Shown here one piece after another: positions 20,071 through 30,582 of a stretch of DNA of 64,000 nt; position 1 is the stretch's first letter, and every line of letters starts with the position of its first letter. Position numbers and translations under genes: made by a program. The notes under the pieces are model-generated. The model did not search any database and was not told where the DNA came from. It was given only the letters and a program-made list of their open reading frames with translations. Origin of the DNA: Kosakonia oryziphila (GTDB taxonomy: Bacteria > Pseudomonadota > Gammaproteobacteria > Enterobacterales > Enterobacteriaceae); assembly GCF_900094795.1 (NCBI RefSeq), contig NZ_FMBC01000002.1:88737-152736 (forward strand), in the 5' to 3' direction.

Positions 20071-21726
20071 ATGAGCCTCTGGCAACAGAATTACGACCCC
20101 GCCGGGAACCTCTGGCTATCGAGTCTGATCGCATCACTACCGATCCTGTTTTTCTTTTTTGCTCTGATAAAACTCAAGCTCAAAGGCTATGTGGCCGCGA
20201 GCTGGACGGTCGTCATCGCCCTTGCGGTGGCGCTGCTGTTTTACCATATGCCAGTGGATCACGCCCTTGCTTCGGTGGTTTACGGCTTCTTCTATGGCCT
20301 GTGGCCCATTGCATGGATCATTGTGGCGGCGGTATTTGTCTACAAGATCTCGGTGAAAACCGGGCAGTTCGACATTATCCGCTCATCAATCCTCTCGATT
20401 ACGCACGACCAGCGCCTGCAAATGTTGATTGTTGGCTTCTCGTTTGGCGCATTCCTCGAAGGGGCGGCCGGGTTCGGCGCGCCGGTGGCCATCACCGCCG
20501 CGTTGCTGGTCGGCCTGGGCTTTAATCCACTGTATGCTGCTGGCTTATGCCTGATTGTGAATACTGCCCCCGTGGCGTTTGGTGCGATGGGTATTCCGAT
20601 TCTGGTCGCAGGCCAGGTCACCGGGCTGGAGAGCTTTGAGATTGGCCAGATGGTAGGCCGCCAGTTGCCGTTCCTGACCATTATCGTGCTGTTCTGGATC
20701 ATGGCGATTATGGATGGCTGGCGCGGCGTGAAAGAGACCTGGCCTGCGGTGCTGGTGGCCGGTGGTTCGTTTGCGGTTACCCAATATCTGAGCTCCAATT
20801 TTATCGGCCCGGAACTGCCGGATATCATTTCGTCGTTGGTTTCACTGGTGTGTCTGACGCTGTTCCTGAAACGCTGGCAGCCGGTGCGCATCTTCCGCTT
20901 TGGCGATATGGGCGCGTCGCAGGTCGCTCTCGATTTAAAACGCACGCACTACAGTGCCGGGCAGGTTCTGCGCGCCTGGTCACCGTTCCTGTTCCTGACG
21001 GCGACCGTCACGCTGTGGAGCGTACCGCCGTTCAAAGCGTTGTTTGCATCAGGCGGTGCGCTGCATGACTGGGTCTTCAATATTTCCGTGCCGCATCTCG
21101 ACAAACTTGTTGCTCGCATGCCGCCGGTTGTCAGTGCCGCCACGCCGTATGCTGCGGTGTATAAATTCGACTGGTTCTCCGCCACTGGCACCGCCATTTT
21201 GTTCGCGGCGCTCCTGTCGATTGTCTGGCTGCGCATGAAGCCAAAAGAAGCAGTCAGCACCTTCGTCAGTACGCTGAAAGATCTGGCACTGCCGATTTAC
21301 TCGATCGGTATGGTGCTGGCCTTCGCCTTTATCTCTAACTATTCCGGGCTGTCGTCGACACTGGCGCTCGCGCTGGCACATACCGGTAGTGCCTTCACCT
21401 TCTTCTCGCCGTTCCTCGGCTGGCTGGGGGTATTTCTCACCGGTTCCGACACGTCATCGAATGCGCTATTTGCCGCGCTACAGGCGACCGCTGCTCAGCA
21501 GATCGGCGTCTCGGATGTGCTGATGGTGGCCGCCAACACCACTGGCGGCGTCACTGGCAAAATGATCTCGCCACAGTCGATCGCCATTGCCTGCGCAGCG
21601 GTCGGACTGGTAGGTAAAGAGTCGGACCTGTTTCGGTTTACCGTTAAACACAGCCTGATTTTCACCTGCCTGGTGGGTGTGATCACCACACTTCAGGCTT
21701 ATGTATTAACCTGGATGATCCCATGA
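20071..21726 (+). CDS. lldP: L-lactate permease
   Basis: Inner-membrane lactate/glycolate:proton symporter of the LctP family. The ATG at 20071 gives 551 residues, the E. coli length; the frame extends nine codons upstream without support, and CTGGAGA lies ahead of the chosen start. About 12-14 membrane segments are visible, with the family motifs [18 protein letters not shown] and [15 protein letters not shown]. First gene of lldPRD; its stop overlaps lldR by four bases. Confidence 0.96.
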   Translation: MSLWQQNYDPAGNLWLSSLIASLPILFFFFALIKLKLKGYVAASWTVVIALAVALLFYHMPVDHALASVVYGFFYGLWPIAWIIVAAVFVYKISVKTGQFDIIRSSILSITHDQRLQMLIVGFSFGAFLEGAAGFGAPVAITAALLVGLGFNPLYAAGLCLIVNTAPVAFGAMGIPILVAGQVTGLESFEIGQMVGRQLPFLTIIVLFWIMAIMDGWRGVKETWPAVLVAGGSFAVTQYLSSNFIGPELPDIISSLVSLVCLTLFLKRWQPVRIFRFGDMGASQVALDLKRTHYSAGQVLRAWSPFLFLTATVTLWSVPPFKALFASGGALHDWVFNISVPHLDKLVARMPPVVSAATPYAAVYKFDWFSATGTAILFAALLSIVWLRMKPKEAVSTFVSTLKDLALPIYSIGMVLAFAFISNYSGLSSTLALALAHTGSAFTFFSPFLGWLGVFLTGSDTSSNALFAALQATAAQQIGVSDVLMVAANTTGGVTGKMISPQSIAIACAAVGLVGKESDLFRFTVKHSLIFTCLVGVITTLQAYVLTWMIP

Positions 21727-22499
21727 CAGTTTTACCCCGACGCCTGGCTGACGAGGTTGCAGACCGCGTTCGGGCGCTGATTGCTGAACAACAACTGGAA
21801 GCGGGCATGAAACTGCCCGCCGAGCGCCAACTGGCCATACAACTTGGGATTTCGCGCAATTCGTTGCGTGAAGCCCTTGCGAAACTGGTCAGCGAAGGCG
21901 TGCTGCTGAGCCGTCGCGGCGGCGGTACTTTTGTACGCTGGCAGCACGAAACCTGGTCAGAACAGAATATTGTTCAGCCACTGAAAACGCTGCTCAACGA
22001 CGACCCCGATTACAGCTTTGATATCCTCGAAGCCCGTCACGCCATTGAAGCCAGCACTGCCTGGCATGCCGCCATGCGCGCCACCGAAGCGGATAAGGAG
22101 AAGATTGCTCTGTGCTTTGACGCCTCGCAGTCAGATGACCCTGATCTCGCGTCACAGGCGGATGTGCGTTTCCATCTCGCCATTGCGGAAGCCTCGCATA
22201 ACGTAGTGCTGCTACAAACCATGCGCGGCTTCTTCGACCTGCTGCAATCCTCGGTAAAGCAGAGCCGCCAGCGCATGTATCTCGTGCCGCCCGTTTTTGC
22301 CCGTCTGACCGAACAGCACCGCGCGGTGATGGACGCCATTTTCATGGGTGATGCTGATGGCGCGCGTCAGGCGATGATGGCGCACCTCGGTTTTGTACAT
22401 ACCACTATTCGACAATTTGATGAAGATCAGGCCCGCCAGGCGCGCATCACCCGCCTGCCCGACGAGCAGCATTCGCATTCAAGGGAGAAAAAAGCATGA
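21723..22499 (+). CDS. lldR: L-lactate-responsive GntR/FadR regulator
   Basis: Dual regulator of lldPRD that senses L-lactate. The 258 residues match E. coli LldR. The N-terminal winged helix (about 10-75) carries [20 protein letters not shown], the GntR recognition pattern; the C-terminal FadR/FCD helical domain includes [20 protein letters not shown]. It overlaps lldP and lldD by four bases each. Probable targets are the two TTGG-N4-ACCA sites ahead of lldP. Confidence 0.95.
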   Translation: MTVLPRRLADEVADRVRALIAEQQLEAGMKLPAERQLAIQLGISRNSLREALAKLVSEGVLLSRRGGGTFVRWQHETWSEQNIVQPLKTLLNDDPDYSFDILEARHAIEASTAWHAAMRATEADKEKIALCFDASQSDDPDLASQADVRFHLAIAEASHNVVLLQTMRGFFDLLQSSVKQSRQRMYLVPPVFARLTEQHRAVMDAIFMGDADGARQAMMAHLGFVHTTIRQFDEDQARQARITRLPDEQHSHSREKKA

Positions 22500-23683
22500 T
22501 TATTTCCGCAGCCAGCGACTATCGCGCAGCGGCAAAACGCATTTTGCCGCCATTCCTGTTTCACTATATCGACGGTGGCGCGTATGCCGAATATACCCTG
22601 CGCCGCAACGTGGAGGATTTATCACAGGTGGCGCTACGTCAGCGGGTATTGAAGGATATGTCCACACTCAGCCTCGATACCACACTGTTCAATGAGAAAC
22701 TCAGTATGCCGGTGGCGCTGGGGCCGGTCGGGCTGTGCGGTATGTATGCCCGTCGTGGCGAAGTGCAAGCCGCAGGCGCTGCCGATGCGAAAGGCATTCC
22801 ATTTACGCTCTCCACCGTTTCGGTGTGTCCGATTGAAGAAGTGGCGCCAACCATCAAACGCCCGATGTGGTTCCAACTTTATGTGCTGCGCGATCGCGGC
22901 TTTATGCGTAACGCGCTGGAGCGGGCAAAAGCCGCAGGCTGCTCGACGCTGGTCTTCACTGTGGATATGCCGACGCCCGGCGCGCGCTACCGCGATGCCC
23001 ATTCCGGAATGAGTGGCCCCAATGCTGCCCTGCGCCGCTATGTGCAATCGGTATTACATCCACAATGGGCGTGGGATGTGGGGGTGAATGGCCGTCCGCA
23101 TGATTTGGGTAATATTTCCGCCTATCTCGGTAAACCAACCGGGCTGGAAGACTATATCGGCTGGCTGGCGAAGAACTTTGATCCCTCTATTTCCTGGAAA
23201 GACCTGGAGTGGATCCGCGAATTCTGGGACGGCCCGATGGTGATCAAAGGGATCCTCGATCCGCAAGATGCCCGCGATGCGGTGCGTTTCGGCGCGGATG
23301 GTATTGTGGTTTCCAACCACGGTGGCCGCCAGTTAGATGGTGTGCTCTCTTCCGCCCGCGCATTACCGGCTATTGCCGATGCGGTAAAAGGCGATATCAC
23401 CATTCTGGCTGACAGCGGCATTCGCAACGGTCTTGATGTGGTGCGTATGATTGCGCTCGGTGCTGATTCCGTGCTGCTGGGCCGTGCGTATCTGTATGCG
23501 CTGGCAACGCATGGCCGCAAGGGTGTGGCGAACTTGCTGGATCTGATCGAGAAAGAGATGAAAGTGGCAATGACGCTGACTGGCGCGAAATCGATTCGCG
23601 AAATCAGCAAAGAATCTCTGGTGCAGACGCTCCAACAGCTACCTGCTGCGCTGGCGCCGCTGACGCGTGGCGATGCGGCTTAG
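22496..23683 (+). CDS. lldD: L-lactate dehydrogenase (quinone, FMN)
   Basis: Membrane-associated FMN enzyme oxidising L-lactate to pyruvate with electrons passed to quinone. The 395 residues (396 in E. coli) contain the FMN-dependent alpha-hydroxyacid dehydrogenase signature [10 protein letters not shown], with the catalytic His at about residue 275, followed by [20 protein letters not shown]. The start overlaps the lldR stop, with an AGGGAGAAA ribosome site. Last gene of lldPRD. Confidence 0.96.
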   Translation: MIISAASDYRAAAKRILPPFLFHYIDGGAYAEYTLRRNVEDLSQVALRQRVLKDMSTLSLDTTLFNEKLSMPVALGPVGLCGMYARRGEVQAAGAADAKGIPFTLSTVSVCPIEEVAPTIKRPMWFQLYVLRDRGFMRNALERAKAAGCSTLVFTVDMPTPGARYRDAHSGMSGPNAALRRYVQSVLHPQWAWDVGVNGRPHDLGNISAYLGKPTGLEDYIGWLAKNFDPSISWKDLEWIREFWDGPMVIKGILDPQDARDAVRFGADGIVVSNHGGRQLDGVLSSARALPAIADAVKGDITILADSGIRNGLDVVRMIALGADSVLLGRAYLYALATHGRKGVANLLDLIEKEMKVAMTLTGAKSIREISKESLVQTLQQLPAALAPLTRGDAA

Positions 23684-23694
23684 AGAGTGCTATC

Positions 23695-23718
23695 CTGCCC
23701 CCGCTATTAAGGGGGCAG
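23695..23718 (+). other. Stem-loop abutting the trmL start
   Basis: CTGCCCCC (23695-23702) pairs with GGGGGCAG (23711-23718) over an 8-base loop. It ends one base before the trmL ATG, so the G-rich arm that could serve as ribosome-binding site is inside the stem. It may be an lldD terminator, a translational control element, or both. Confidence 0.6.
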
Positions 23719-23719
23719 T

Positions 23720-24193
23720 ATGTTAAACATCGTATTATTTGAACCAGAAATCCCACCCAATACCGGGAACATTATTCGCCTGTGCGCCAATACCGGTTTC
23801 AGCCTGCACATTATCGAACCGATGGGGTTTACCTGGGACGATAAACGCCTGCGCCGCGCAGGGCTCGATTACCATGAGTTCGCTGCCGTGAAGCGCCACG
23901 CGGATTATGCTGCGTTTTTTGAAGCTCAGCAGCCACAACGCCTGTTTGCGCTCACCACTAAAGGCACCCCCGCACACAGCGCGGTCAGTTTTCAGGACGG
24001 GGATTATCTGATGTTTGGCCCGGAAACGCGCGGCCTGCCCGCCACGATCCTTGATGCGCTGCCGCCACAGCAAAAAATCCGTATTCCGATGATGCCGGAC
24101 AGCCGCAGCATGAACCTGTCGAATGCTGTATCCGTGGTGGTGTATGAAGCCTGGCGCCAGTTGGGCTATCCCGGCGCGGTGCTACGTAGTTAA
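23720..24193 (+). CDS. trmL: tRNA (cytidine/uridine-34 2'-O)-methyltransferase
   Basis: SPOUT-family enzyme that 2'-O-methylates the wobble base of tRNA-Leu isoacceptors using S-adenosylmethionine. The 157 residues equal E. coli TrmL (YibK). Visible motifs are [26 protein letters not shown] and [19 protein letters not shown], the knotted SAM site. Convergent with cysE. Confidence 0.95.
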   Translation: MLNIVLFEPEIPPNTGNIIRLCANTGFSLHIIEPMGFTWDDKRLRRAGLDYHEFAAVKRHADYAAFFEAQQPQRLFALTTKGTPAHSAVSFQDGDYLMFGPETRGLPATILDALPPQQKIRIPMMPDSRSMNLSNAVSVVVYEAWRQLGYPGAVLRS

Positions 24194-24199
24194 CGGATT

Positions 24200-24290
24200 G
24201 TCGGACAGCGCGGAAAAACCGGAACGTACAGAAAGTACGTGAGGATTTTGAGCACTGCCCTGGTCCAAGCTGGCGAGTAAAATAGCCAGA
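24200..24290. repeat. Possible enterobacterial repeat between trmL and cysE
   Basis: The spacer contains ACGTACAGAAAGTACGTGAG (inner stem 24224-24229/24235-24240) followed by GATTTTGAGCACTGCC and GAGTAAAATAGCC. I recall similar sequences scattered in enterobacterial intergenic DNA, but only one copy is in this window, so the assignment is tentative. Confidence 0.35.
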
Positions 24291-24293
24291 AAG

Positions 24294-25115
24294 TTAGATG
24301 CCGTCGCCGTACTCGAACCCGTGGTTGATGCCATTAAAATGCTGATCCATATCCATCGACGGTTTATCACTTTCGGGTTTGCCCACGATGCGCGCCGGGA
24401 CACCAGCCGCAGTGGTGTGCGGCGGTACGGGTTGTAGTACCACCGAACCGGCGCCGATTTTCGCGCCGCGCCCGACTTCAATATTACCGAGGATTTTCGC
24501 TCCGGCACCAATCATCACCCCTTCGCGGATCTTCGGATGACGATCGCCGCTGGTTTTTCCGGTGCCGCCGAGGGTGACCGACTGGAGAATTGAGACGTCG
24601 TCTTCAATGATGGCGGTTTCACCAACCACAATGCCGGTGGCATGATCGAGCATAATGCCGCGGCCGATTTTCGCCGCCGGGTGGATATCAACCTGGAAGC
24701 TCACCGATACCTGATTTTGCAGGAAAATTGCCAGCGCCTGGCGGCCCTGCGACCACAGCCAGTGACCAATGCGATAGGCCTGTAAGGCGTGAAAACCTTT
24801 CAGATAGAGCAATGGTGTGGAGTATTTATCCACCGCCGGGTCGCGAGTACGCACGGCCTGAATATCGCAGGCTGCGGAGGCGATCATTTCCGGGTCAGCC
24901 GCGTAGGCTTCTTCCACCACTTCGCGAATGGCAATCGCTGGCATAATCGGCGACGCCAGTTTGTTCGCCAGCATATAACTCAGGGCGCTGCCCAGATTCT
25001 CGTGCTTGAGTAGCGTTGCATGATAAAAACTGGCCAGCATCGGCTCACACTCCGCCAGCGCCCGGGCTTCGGCTTTGATATTGTTCCAGACCAGATCCAG
25101 TTCTTCACACGGCAT
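24294..25115 (-). CDS. cysE: Serine O-acetyltransferase
   Basis: Makes O-acetylserine from serine and acetyl-CoA, the committed step of cysteine synthesis; feedback-inhibited by cysteine. The 273 residues equal E. coli CysE. The N-terminal helical domain begins MPCEELDLVWNNIKAEA. The C-terminal left-handed beta-helix has hexapeptide repeats such as VGETAIIEDDVSILQSV and the active-site segment GTGKTSGDRHPKIREGVMIG, then a tail ending YGDGI, the segment that binds cysteine synthase. Last gene of yibN-grxC-secB-gpsA-cysE. Confidence 0.97.
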   Translation of the reverse strand: MPCEELDLVWNNIKAEARALAECEPMLASFYHATLLKHENLGSALSYMLANKLASPIMPAIAIREVVEEAYAADPEMIASAACDIQAVRTRDPAVDKYSTPLLYLKGFHALQAYRIGHWLWSQGRQALAIFLQNQVSVSFQVDIHPAAKIGRGIMLDHATGIVVGETAIIEDDVSILQSVTLGGTGKTSGDRHPKIREGVMIGAGAKILGNIEVGRGAKIGAGSVVLQPVPPHTTAAGVPARIVGKPESDKPSMDMDQHFNGINHGFEYGDGI

Positions 25116-25176
25116 TGCTTACTCCAGTAATATCTGCGTTTCCATAAACAAAAGTATTGATGCATCTAAGCAGCAA

Positions 25177-25218
25177 GCCCGTGCACTCGTTGCTTGTATA
25201 AGCAACAGGTGCACGGGC
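25177..25218 (-). other. Long stem-loop between gpsA and cysE
   Basis: GCCCGTGCAC (25177-25186) pairs with GTGCACGGGC (25209-25218), and an inner GTTGCTT/AAGCAAC stem extends it. The structure fills a 137-bp spacer. No T run follows on the minus strand, so it is probably an attenuating or mRNA-processing structure rather than a simple terminator. Confidence 0.55.
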
Positions 25219-25252
25219 TCAGCTAACAAAGAGGCAACAAGGAGAAGTATAT

Positions 25253-26272
25253 TTAGTGATTGCTGCGTTCGTCTTTGCGAGCACGACCCAATAGGGTCAA
25301 TGCTGCCTCGCGCGCATTCTTTCCGCAATACAATACCTGATAAATTTCCTCGGTTATTGGCATTTCAACGCCAAACCGGTGCGCCAGCGCACGAACTTCT
25401 TTAGTATTGCGATAACCTTCCACCACCTGGCCAATTTTGTCCTGCGCGCTTTGCACATCCATTCCCTGGCCAAGCATCATGCCGAAGCGGCGGTTACGCG
25501 ACTGGTTGTCGGTACAGGTCAGCACCAGATCGCCTAAACCCGCCATGCCCATAAAGGTGGAGGGATCGGCCCCCAGAGCTGCACCAAGACGTGACATTTC
25601 CGTCAGACCGCGAGTGATCAGCGCCGTACGAGCATTCGCGCCGAAACCAATGCCATCAGACATCCCCGCGCCGATCGCAATCACGTTTTTCACCGCGCCG
25701 CCAAGCTGCACGCCGATGAAATCCGGGTTGCTGTAAACACGGAAGCTTTTGCCACAGTGGAGAAGCTGCTGAAGATCTTCAGAAAATTGCGGATCGGTAG
25801 AAGCCAGGGAGATAGCCGTCGGCAAACCTGCAGCCAGTTCTTTAGCAAATGTCGGACCGGAAATCACCGCCAGCGGGATCGCCGAACCTAAAACTTCACG
25901 TGCCACGTCCTGTAGTAGCCGTCCGGTTTCCGCTTCCAGACCTTTCGTGGCCCACACAATACGTGCATCATCACGCATCAGCGGCTTTATCTGCGACAGC
26001 ACATCGCCAAAAACATGGCTAGGTACGACCACCAGAATATTGCGGCTGGCAGCCAGCGCGCGCGCAAGGTCGCTTTCTAATTGCAGCGAATCAGGAAAAG
26101 GCACATCGGGAAGAAATGCGGCATTGCAACGATCGTGTTGCAGGGTCGCGATATGTTTCGGGTCATGACCCCACAGCACAACCTGATGGCCATTTCTTGC
26201 CAGCGTGATGGCAAGAGCGGTGCCGTAAGAACCGGCACCGATCACAGTCATTGCAGCATTAAGTGCGTTCAT
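25253..26272 (-). CDS. gpsA: Glycerol-3-phosphate dehydrogenase [NAD(P)+]
   Basis: Reduces dihydroxyacetone phosphate to sn-glycerol 3-phosphate for phospholipid synthesis; cytoplasmic. The 339 residues equal E. coli GpsA, with an N-terminal Rossmann motif [19 protein letters not shown] and C-terminal family signatures [10 protein letters not shown] and SRNRRFG. Its ATG shares one base with the secB stop (TGATG), indicating coupling. Confidence 0.97.
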   Translation of the reverse strand: MNALNAAMTVIGAGSYGTALAITLARNGHQVVLWGHDPKHIATLQHDRCNAAFLPDVPFPDSLQLESDLARALAASRNILVVVPSHVFGDVLSQIKPLMRDDARIVWATKGLEAETGRLLQDVAREVLGSAIPLAVISGPTFAKELAAGLPTAISLASTDPQFSEDLQQLLHCGKSFRVYSNPDFIGVQLGGAVKNVIAIGAGMSDGIGFGANARTALITRGLTEMSRLGAALGADPSTFMGMAGLGDLVLTCTDNQSRNRRFGMMLGQGMDVQSAQDKIGQVVEGYRNTKEVRALAHRFGVEMPITEEIYQVLYCGKNAREAALTLLGRARKDERSNH

Positions 26273-26739
26273 CAGGCATCCTGATGTTGTTCAGCACCTT
26301 CGCCAGTCTGCTGTTGCAGGTAGTTCATGAACAGCGCATCAAAGTTAACCGGCGCAAGGTTCAGTTGCGGGAATGTACCGCGGGATACCAAGCTGGTGAT
26401 GCATTCGCGGGCATACGGGAACAGAATGTTCGGGCAGTATGCACCCAGGCAATGCGCCATCTGCGTTCCTTCGATACCGTCGATGGAGAAGATACCGCCC
26501 TGCTGCACTTCGCACAGGAAGCCGGTTTCTTCACCAAGAGAAGCCGTTACAGTAACGCGCAATACGACTTCATAAACGCCTTCAGCCAGCTGTGTGGAGG
26601 CCGTATCGAGATCCAGTTTCACCTCCGGCTGCCACTCTTTCTGGAAGACGTGCGGCGCATTCGGCGCTTCGAAAGAGATATCTTTCGTATAAATACGCTG
26701 AATCTGGAAAGTCATTTCGGTGTTGTTTTGTTCAGACAT
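26272..26739 (-). CDS. secB: Protein-export chaperone SecB
   Basis: Cytosolic tetrameric chaperone that keeps preproteins unfolded and hands them to SecA. The ATG complementary to 26737-26739 gives [20 protein letters not shown] and 155 residues, the E. coli length; the upstream extension of the frame is unconserved. Conserved [12 protein letters not shown] and [14 protein letters not shown] segments are present. It sits between grxC and gpsA. Confidence 0.97.
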   Translation of the reverse strand: MSEQNNTEMTFQIQRIYTKDISFEAPNAPHVFQKEWQPEVKLDLDTASTQLAEGVYEVVLRVTVTASLGEETGFLCEVQQGGIFSIDGIEGTQMAHCLGAYCPNILFPYARECITSLVSRGTFPQLNLAPVNFDALFMNYLQQQTGEGAEQHQDA

Positions 26740-26777
26740 GAGTGAATAACCCTTAAATGTTGTAGTGCTTTTAAGCA

Positions 26778-27029
26778 TTAACGTAATAGCGGATCCAGTC
26801 CGCCGCGCGCATCCAGCGCATATAAATCGTCACAACCGCCAATGTGCTGTGCATCAATAAAAATCTGCGGAACCGTTGTACGACCACTACGTTGAATCAT
26901 CTCTTCACGTTTTACCATGTCGCCATCGATCGGCAACTCAGCAAAAGCGACGCCTTTGCTACTCAGCAGCGCTTTTGCGCGGTGGCAGAACGGGCAGGTT
27001 GCTTTCGTGTAGATCTCAATATTGGCCAT
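26778..27029 (-). CDS. grxC: Glutaredoxin 3
   Basis: Small glutathione-dependent disulfide reductase, cytosolic. The 83 residues from [10 protein letters not shown] match E. coli GrxC; the frame is open further upstream without a conserved start. The active site reads C12-P-F-C15, with Phe where E. coli has Tyr, a conservative change. The glutathione-binding TVPQIF and GGCDDL motifs are intact. Confidence 0.96.
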   Translation of the reverse strand: MANIEIYTKATCPFCHRAKALLSSKGVAFAELPIDGDMVKREEMIQRSGRTTVPQIFIDAQHIGGCDDLYALDARGGLDPLLR

Positions 27030-27077
27030 AACTTTAGTCTCCTGATGTCCTCTGCGAGCCGTAGCTCGCCCGGGCAC

Positions 27078-27509
27078 TTATTTACCACGAACCAGTGGCA
27101 GATTCTCACCGATCCAGCCAGAGATACCATCTTTAAGCACAAAGACTTTCTCGAAGCCCGCTTTCACCAGTTCATTTGCCGGCACCTGCGCCTGCATGCC
27201 AGTACCGTCAACTACGATAATTGGCGCGCTTTTGTGTTTCTCAAGCTCACCTACATTATTGGCTTTGATCTCGTTTGGCAGCAAATTAACTGAGCCTGCA
27301 ATATGCCCTTTTCGGAAATCATCACGCTGACGCAAATCCACAACGACAGCCTCTTCTTTGTTGATCAGGCGTGTGGTTTCGCCGCGAGAAATCACTTTTA
27401 CTTTCGACGCCAGGCCTTTGAAAGTAGTGAATAATACAGCCCCGAATAACGCAATCCAGGCGATACACAGTATGGGGTTGCGGCTAATAAATTGCATAAT
27501 TTCTTGCAT
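27078..27509 (-). CDS. yibN: Rhodanese-like membrane protein YibN
   Basis: Membrane-anchored rhodanese-domain protein of unclear function. The start at MQEIMQF gives 143 residues, the E. coli length. One membrane helix (about residues 10-30) is followed by a rhodanese fold ([20 protein letters not shown]). The active-site loop reads VDGTGMQAQ, with no cysteine where sulfurtransferases have one; the only cysteine is in the membrane helix. Sulfur transfer is therefore unlikely. First gene of the yibN-grxC-secB-gpsA-cysE cluster. Confidence 0.92.
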   Translation of the reverse strand: MQEIMQFISRNPILCIAWIALFGAVLFTTFKGLASKVKVISRGETTRLINKEEAVVVDLRQRDDFRKGHIAGSVNLLPNEIKANNVGELEKHKSAPIIVVDGTGMQAQVPANELVKAGFEKVFVLKDGISGWIGENLPLVRGK

Positions 27510-27759
27510 CTGGGGTAACAAGCTCCCGACTTAGTGATTAAAAAACCAGGAAAGAGTATACCTGCGCAGTGGGGCAAATACAGCCAGTGAGCATGATGGA
27601 ATGCATTTTCTGCGGCGTGTTACAAAAAAAAATAAAGAAACGCCCGTAAATCAGCTGGCCAGGCAGCCGCTTTCTTTGATCTTCTGCGGCTATTTTATCG
27701 ATTCAGCTGTAGTAAAATTACGCAAAATTTTTTTGTCTTCTGAGCAAGAGGGTGTCGCA

Positions 27760-29304
27760 ATGTCGGTTTCTAAAAAACCTATGGTACTGGTGATTCTGGA
27801 TGGCTACGGCTATCGCGAAGACCAGCAGGATAACGCTATTTTCAACGCAAAGACCCCGGTAATGGACCAGCTGTGGGCAAAACGTCCGCACACCCTGATT
27901 GATGCGTCAGGCCTTGAAGTCGGTCTGCCGGATCGCCAGATGGGGAACTCCGAAGTCGGCCACGTCAACCTCGGCGCCGGTCGCATTGTTTACCAGGATC
28001 TGACTCGTCTGGATGTTGAAATTAAAGAACGTACCTTCTTCAGCAACCCGGTGTTGAGCGGCGCGGTGGATAAAGCCGTGGCAGCTGGCAAAGCTGTGCA
28101 CATTATGGGTCTGCTTTCCGCAGGCGGCGTGCACAGCCACGAAGACCATATTATGGCGATGGTAGAACTGGCCGCAGAGCGCGGCGCTGACAAAATTTAC
28201 CTGCATGCGTTTCTCGACGGTCGCGATACGCCACCGCGCAGCGCTGAATCTTCACTGAAAAAATTCGAAGACAAATTCGCCGCGCTGGGCAAAGGCCGTG
28301 TCGCTTCGATCATTGGCCGTTACTACGCCATGGATCGCGACAATCGCTGGGATCGCGTAGAGCAGGCGTATGATCTGATGACACAAGCGAAAGGTGAGTT
28401 TACTGTCGACAGCGCTGTGGCTGGCCTGCAAGCGGCTTACGCTCGCGATGAAAACGATGAATTCGTCAAAGCAACCGTGATCCGCGCTGCGGGTCAGGCT
28501 GATGCCGCGATGCAGGATGGCGATGCGCTGATTTTCATGAACTTCCGTGCTGACCGCGCGCGTGAAATTACCCGCGCTTTCGTCAATGCGGATTTCGACG
28601 GCTTCGCGCGTAAGAAAGTAGTTAACGTGGATTTCGTGATGCTGACGGAATATGCCGCAGACATCAAAACCGCCGTGGCTTACCCACCAGCTTCTCTCGC
28701 TAACACGCTTGGCGAGTGGATGGCGAAGCACAACAAAACGCAGTTGCGCATCTCTGAAACAGAAAAATATGCGCATGTGACCTTCTTCTTTAATGGCGGC
28801 GTTGAAGAGCCGTTCCCGGGCGAGGACCGTATTCTGATCAACTCGCCCAAAGTGGCGACTTACGACTTGCAGCCGGAAATGAGCTCGGCCGAATTGACCG
28901 AAAAACTGGTTGCTGCAATCACCAGCGGCAAATACGACACCATCATCTGTAACTACCCGAACGGCGATATGGTCGGTCATACCGGCGTATTCGATGCTGC
29001 CGTTGCCGCGGTTGAAGCGCTGGATCACTGCGTGGCAGAAGTGACCAAAGCGGTTGAATCTGTGGGCGGTCAATTGTTGATCACCGCCGATCACGGTAAC
29101 GCAGAACAGATGCGCGACCCGGCAACCGGCCAGGCACATACCGCGCATACCAACCTGCCAGTGCCGCTGATTTACGTTGGCGGTAAATCAGTGAAGGCGG
29201 TTGCAGGCGGAAAACTTTCCGATATCGCGCCGACCATGCTGACGCTGATGGGCATGGAAATCCCGCAAGAGATGACTGGTAAGCCGCTGTTCATCGTGGA
29301 ATAA
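27760..29304 (+). CDS. gpmI: Phosphoglycerate mutase, cofactor-independent
   Basis: Mn2+-dependent interconversion of 3- and 2-phosphoglycerate in glycolysis. The ATG at 27760 gives 514 residues as in E. coli; the open frame upstream (from 27601) is AT-rich and unconserved, and AAGAGGG precedes the chosen start. The catalytic phosphoserine is Ser64 in [12 protein letters not shown]; metal-binding motifs VILDGYG and [10 protein letters not shown] are intact. Followed closely by envC. Confidence 0.96.
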   Translation: MSVSKKPMVLVILDGYGYREDQQDNAIFNAKTPVMDQLWAKRPHTLIDASGLEVGLPDRQMGNSEVGHVNLGAGRIVYQDLTRLDVEIKERTFFSNPVLSGAVDKAVAAGKAVHIMGLLSAGGVHSHEDHIMAMVELAAERGADKIYLHAFLDGRDTPPRSAESSLKKFEDKFAALGKGRVASIIGRYYAMDRDNRWDRVEQAYDLMTQAKGEFTVDSAVAGLQAAYARDENDEFVKATVIRAAGQADAAMQDGDALIFMNFRADRAREITRAFVNADFDGFARKKVVNVDFVMLTEYAADIKTAVAYPPASLANTLGEWMAKHNKTQLRISETEKYAHVTFFFNGGVEEPFPGEDRILINSPKVATYDLQPEMSSAELTEKLVAAITSGKYDTIICNYPNGDMVGHTGVFDAAVAAVEALDHCVAEVTKAVESVGGQLLITADHGNAEQMRDPATGQAHTAHTNLPVPLIYVGGKSVKAVAGGKLSDIAPTMLTLMGMEIPQEMTGKPLFIVE

Positions 29305-29313
29305 TCGCTCCCC

Positions 29314-30579
29314 ATGAGGGGAAAGGCGATTTTTTCAATTACATGGGGCAGGTTTCGGCCCCTTCTTTGCGCCAGCGTACTCAGCGCTGGCGCATTGCTG
29401 TGCGCCATTTCCGCCCATGCGGATGACCGCGAGCAGCTCAAATCCATTCAGGCTGATATCGCCGAGAAAGAGCGCGCGGTACGCCAGCAACAGCAGCAAC
29501 GTTCCGGCCTTCTTGCCCAGCTTAAAGCGCAGGAAGAGGCAATTTCCGCCGCTGCCCGCCAACTGCGGGAAACCCAGAACACACTTGCGCAGCTCAACCG
29601 CCAAATCGATGAGATGAATGCCTCTATCGCCAAACTGGAACGCCAGCGCGCGACGCAGGAACGCAATCTGGCTGCGCAACTTGATGCCGCGTTCCGCCAG
29701 GGGCCGCACACGGGCATTCAACTGATTTTCAGCGGTGAAGAGGGTCAGCGCGGCCAGCGTTTACAGGCTTACTTCGGCTATCTCAACCAGGCACGCCAGG
29801 AAACGATCGCCCAGTTGAAGCAGACGCGTGAAGAAGTAGCGACGCAGAAAACTGAGCTGGAAGCGAAGCAGAGCCAGCAACAAACCCTGCTTTACGAGCA
29901 AAAAGCGCAGCAGGCCAAACTTGAACAAGCGCGTAATGAGCGGCAGAAAACCCTTTCCGGTCTGGAATCATCCATCCAGGAGGGGCAACAGCAGCTCAGC
30001 GAGATGCGCGCCAACGAATCCCGCTTGCGTGACCGTTTAGCCCGTGCGGAAGCGGCAGCCAAAGCGCGCGCCGATCGCGAAGCGCGTGAAGCGCAGGCCG
30101 TGCGCGATCGCCAGAAAGAAGCCAGTAGCAAAGGCACCACCTACAAACCAACCGAAAGTGAACGCTCGCTGATGTCCCGTACCGGCGGATTAGGCTCACC
30201 ATCGGGCCAGGCAATCTGGCCAGTTCGCGGTCCGTTGCTACATCGTTATGGCGAACAGTTGCAGGGTGAGCTACGTTGGAAAGGGATTGTTATCGGTGCG
30301 TCTGAAGGCAGTGAAGTTAAAGCGATCGCCGATGGACGCGTGATCTTGGCCGACTGGCTACAGGGTTATGGCCTGGTGGTCGTGGTTGAGCACGGTAAAG
30401 GCGATATGAGCCTCTACGGTTATAACCAAAGCGCTCTGGTCAGTGTCGGCACGCAGGTGCGCGCAGGCCAACCGATAGCCCTTGTAGGCAGCAGTGGCGG
30501 TCAGGGCCGGCCTTCACTCTATTTCGAAATTCGCCGTCAGGGTCAGGCGGTCAATCCACAGCCGTGGTTGGGAAGATAA
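29314..30579 (+). CDS. envC: Murein hydrolase activator EnvC
   Basis: Periplasmic activator of the amidases AmiA and AmiB at the division septum, recruited by FtsEX. The 421 residues (419 in E. coli) carry a signal peptide (ASVLSAGALLCAISAHA), a long Gln/Glu/Arg-rich coiled coil (about 35-270) and a C-terminal LytM domain (about 300-421) that lacks the zinc ligands of active peptidases (GLVVVVEHGKGDMSLYGYN). The ATG at 29314 sits in the loop of a small stem (TCCCC/GGGGA) and has no obvious ribosome site; no other in-frame start upstream of the signal peptide was found. Confidence 0.93.
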   Translation: MRGKAIFSITWGRFRPLLCASVLSAGALLCAISAHADDREQLKSIQADIAEKERAVRQQQQQRSGLLAQLKAQEEAISAAARQLRETQNTLAQLNRQIDEMNASIAKLERQRATQERNLAAQLDAAFRQGPHTGIQLIFSGEEGQRGQRLQAYFGYLNQARQETIAQLKQTREEVATQKTELEAKQSQQQTLLYEQKAQQAKLEQARNERQKTLSGLESSIQEGQQQLSEMRANESRLRDRLARAEAAAKARADREAREAQAVRDRQKEASSKGTTYKPTESERSLMSRTGGLGSPSGQAIWPVRGPLLHRYGEQLQGELRWKGIVIGASEGSEVKAIADGRVILADWLQGYGLVVVVEHGKGDMSLYGYNQSALVSVGTQVRAGQPIALVGSSGGQGRPSLYFEIRRQGQAVNPQPWLGR

Positions 30580-30582
30580 GTT

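Noticed and set aside
28252..29148. 298-codon open frame on the minus strand
   Set aside because: Antisense to gpmI; shadow of its codon use with no recognisable domain.
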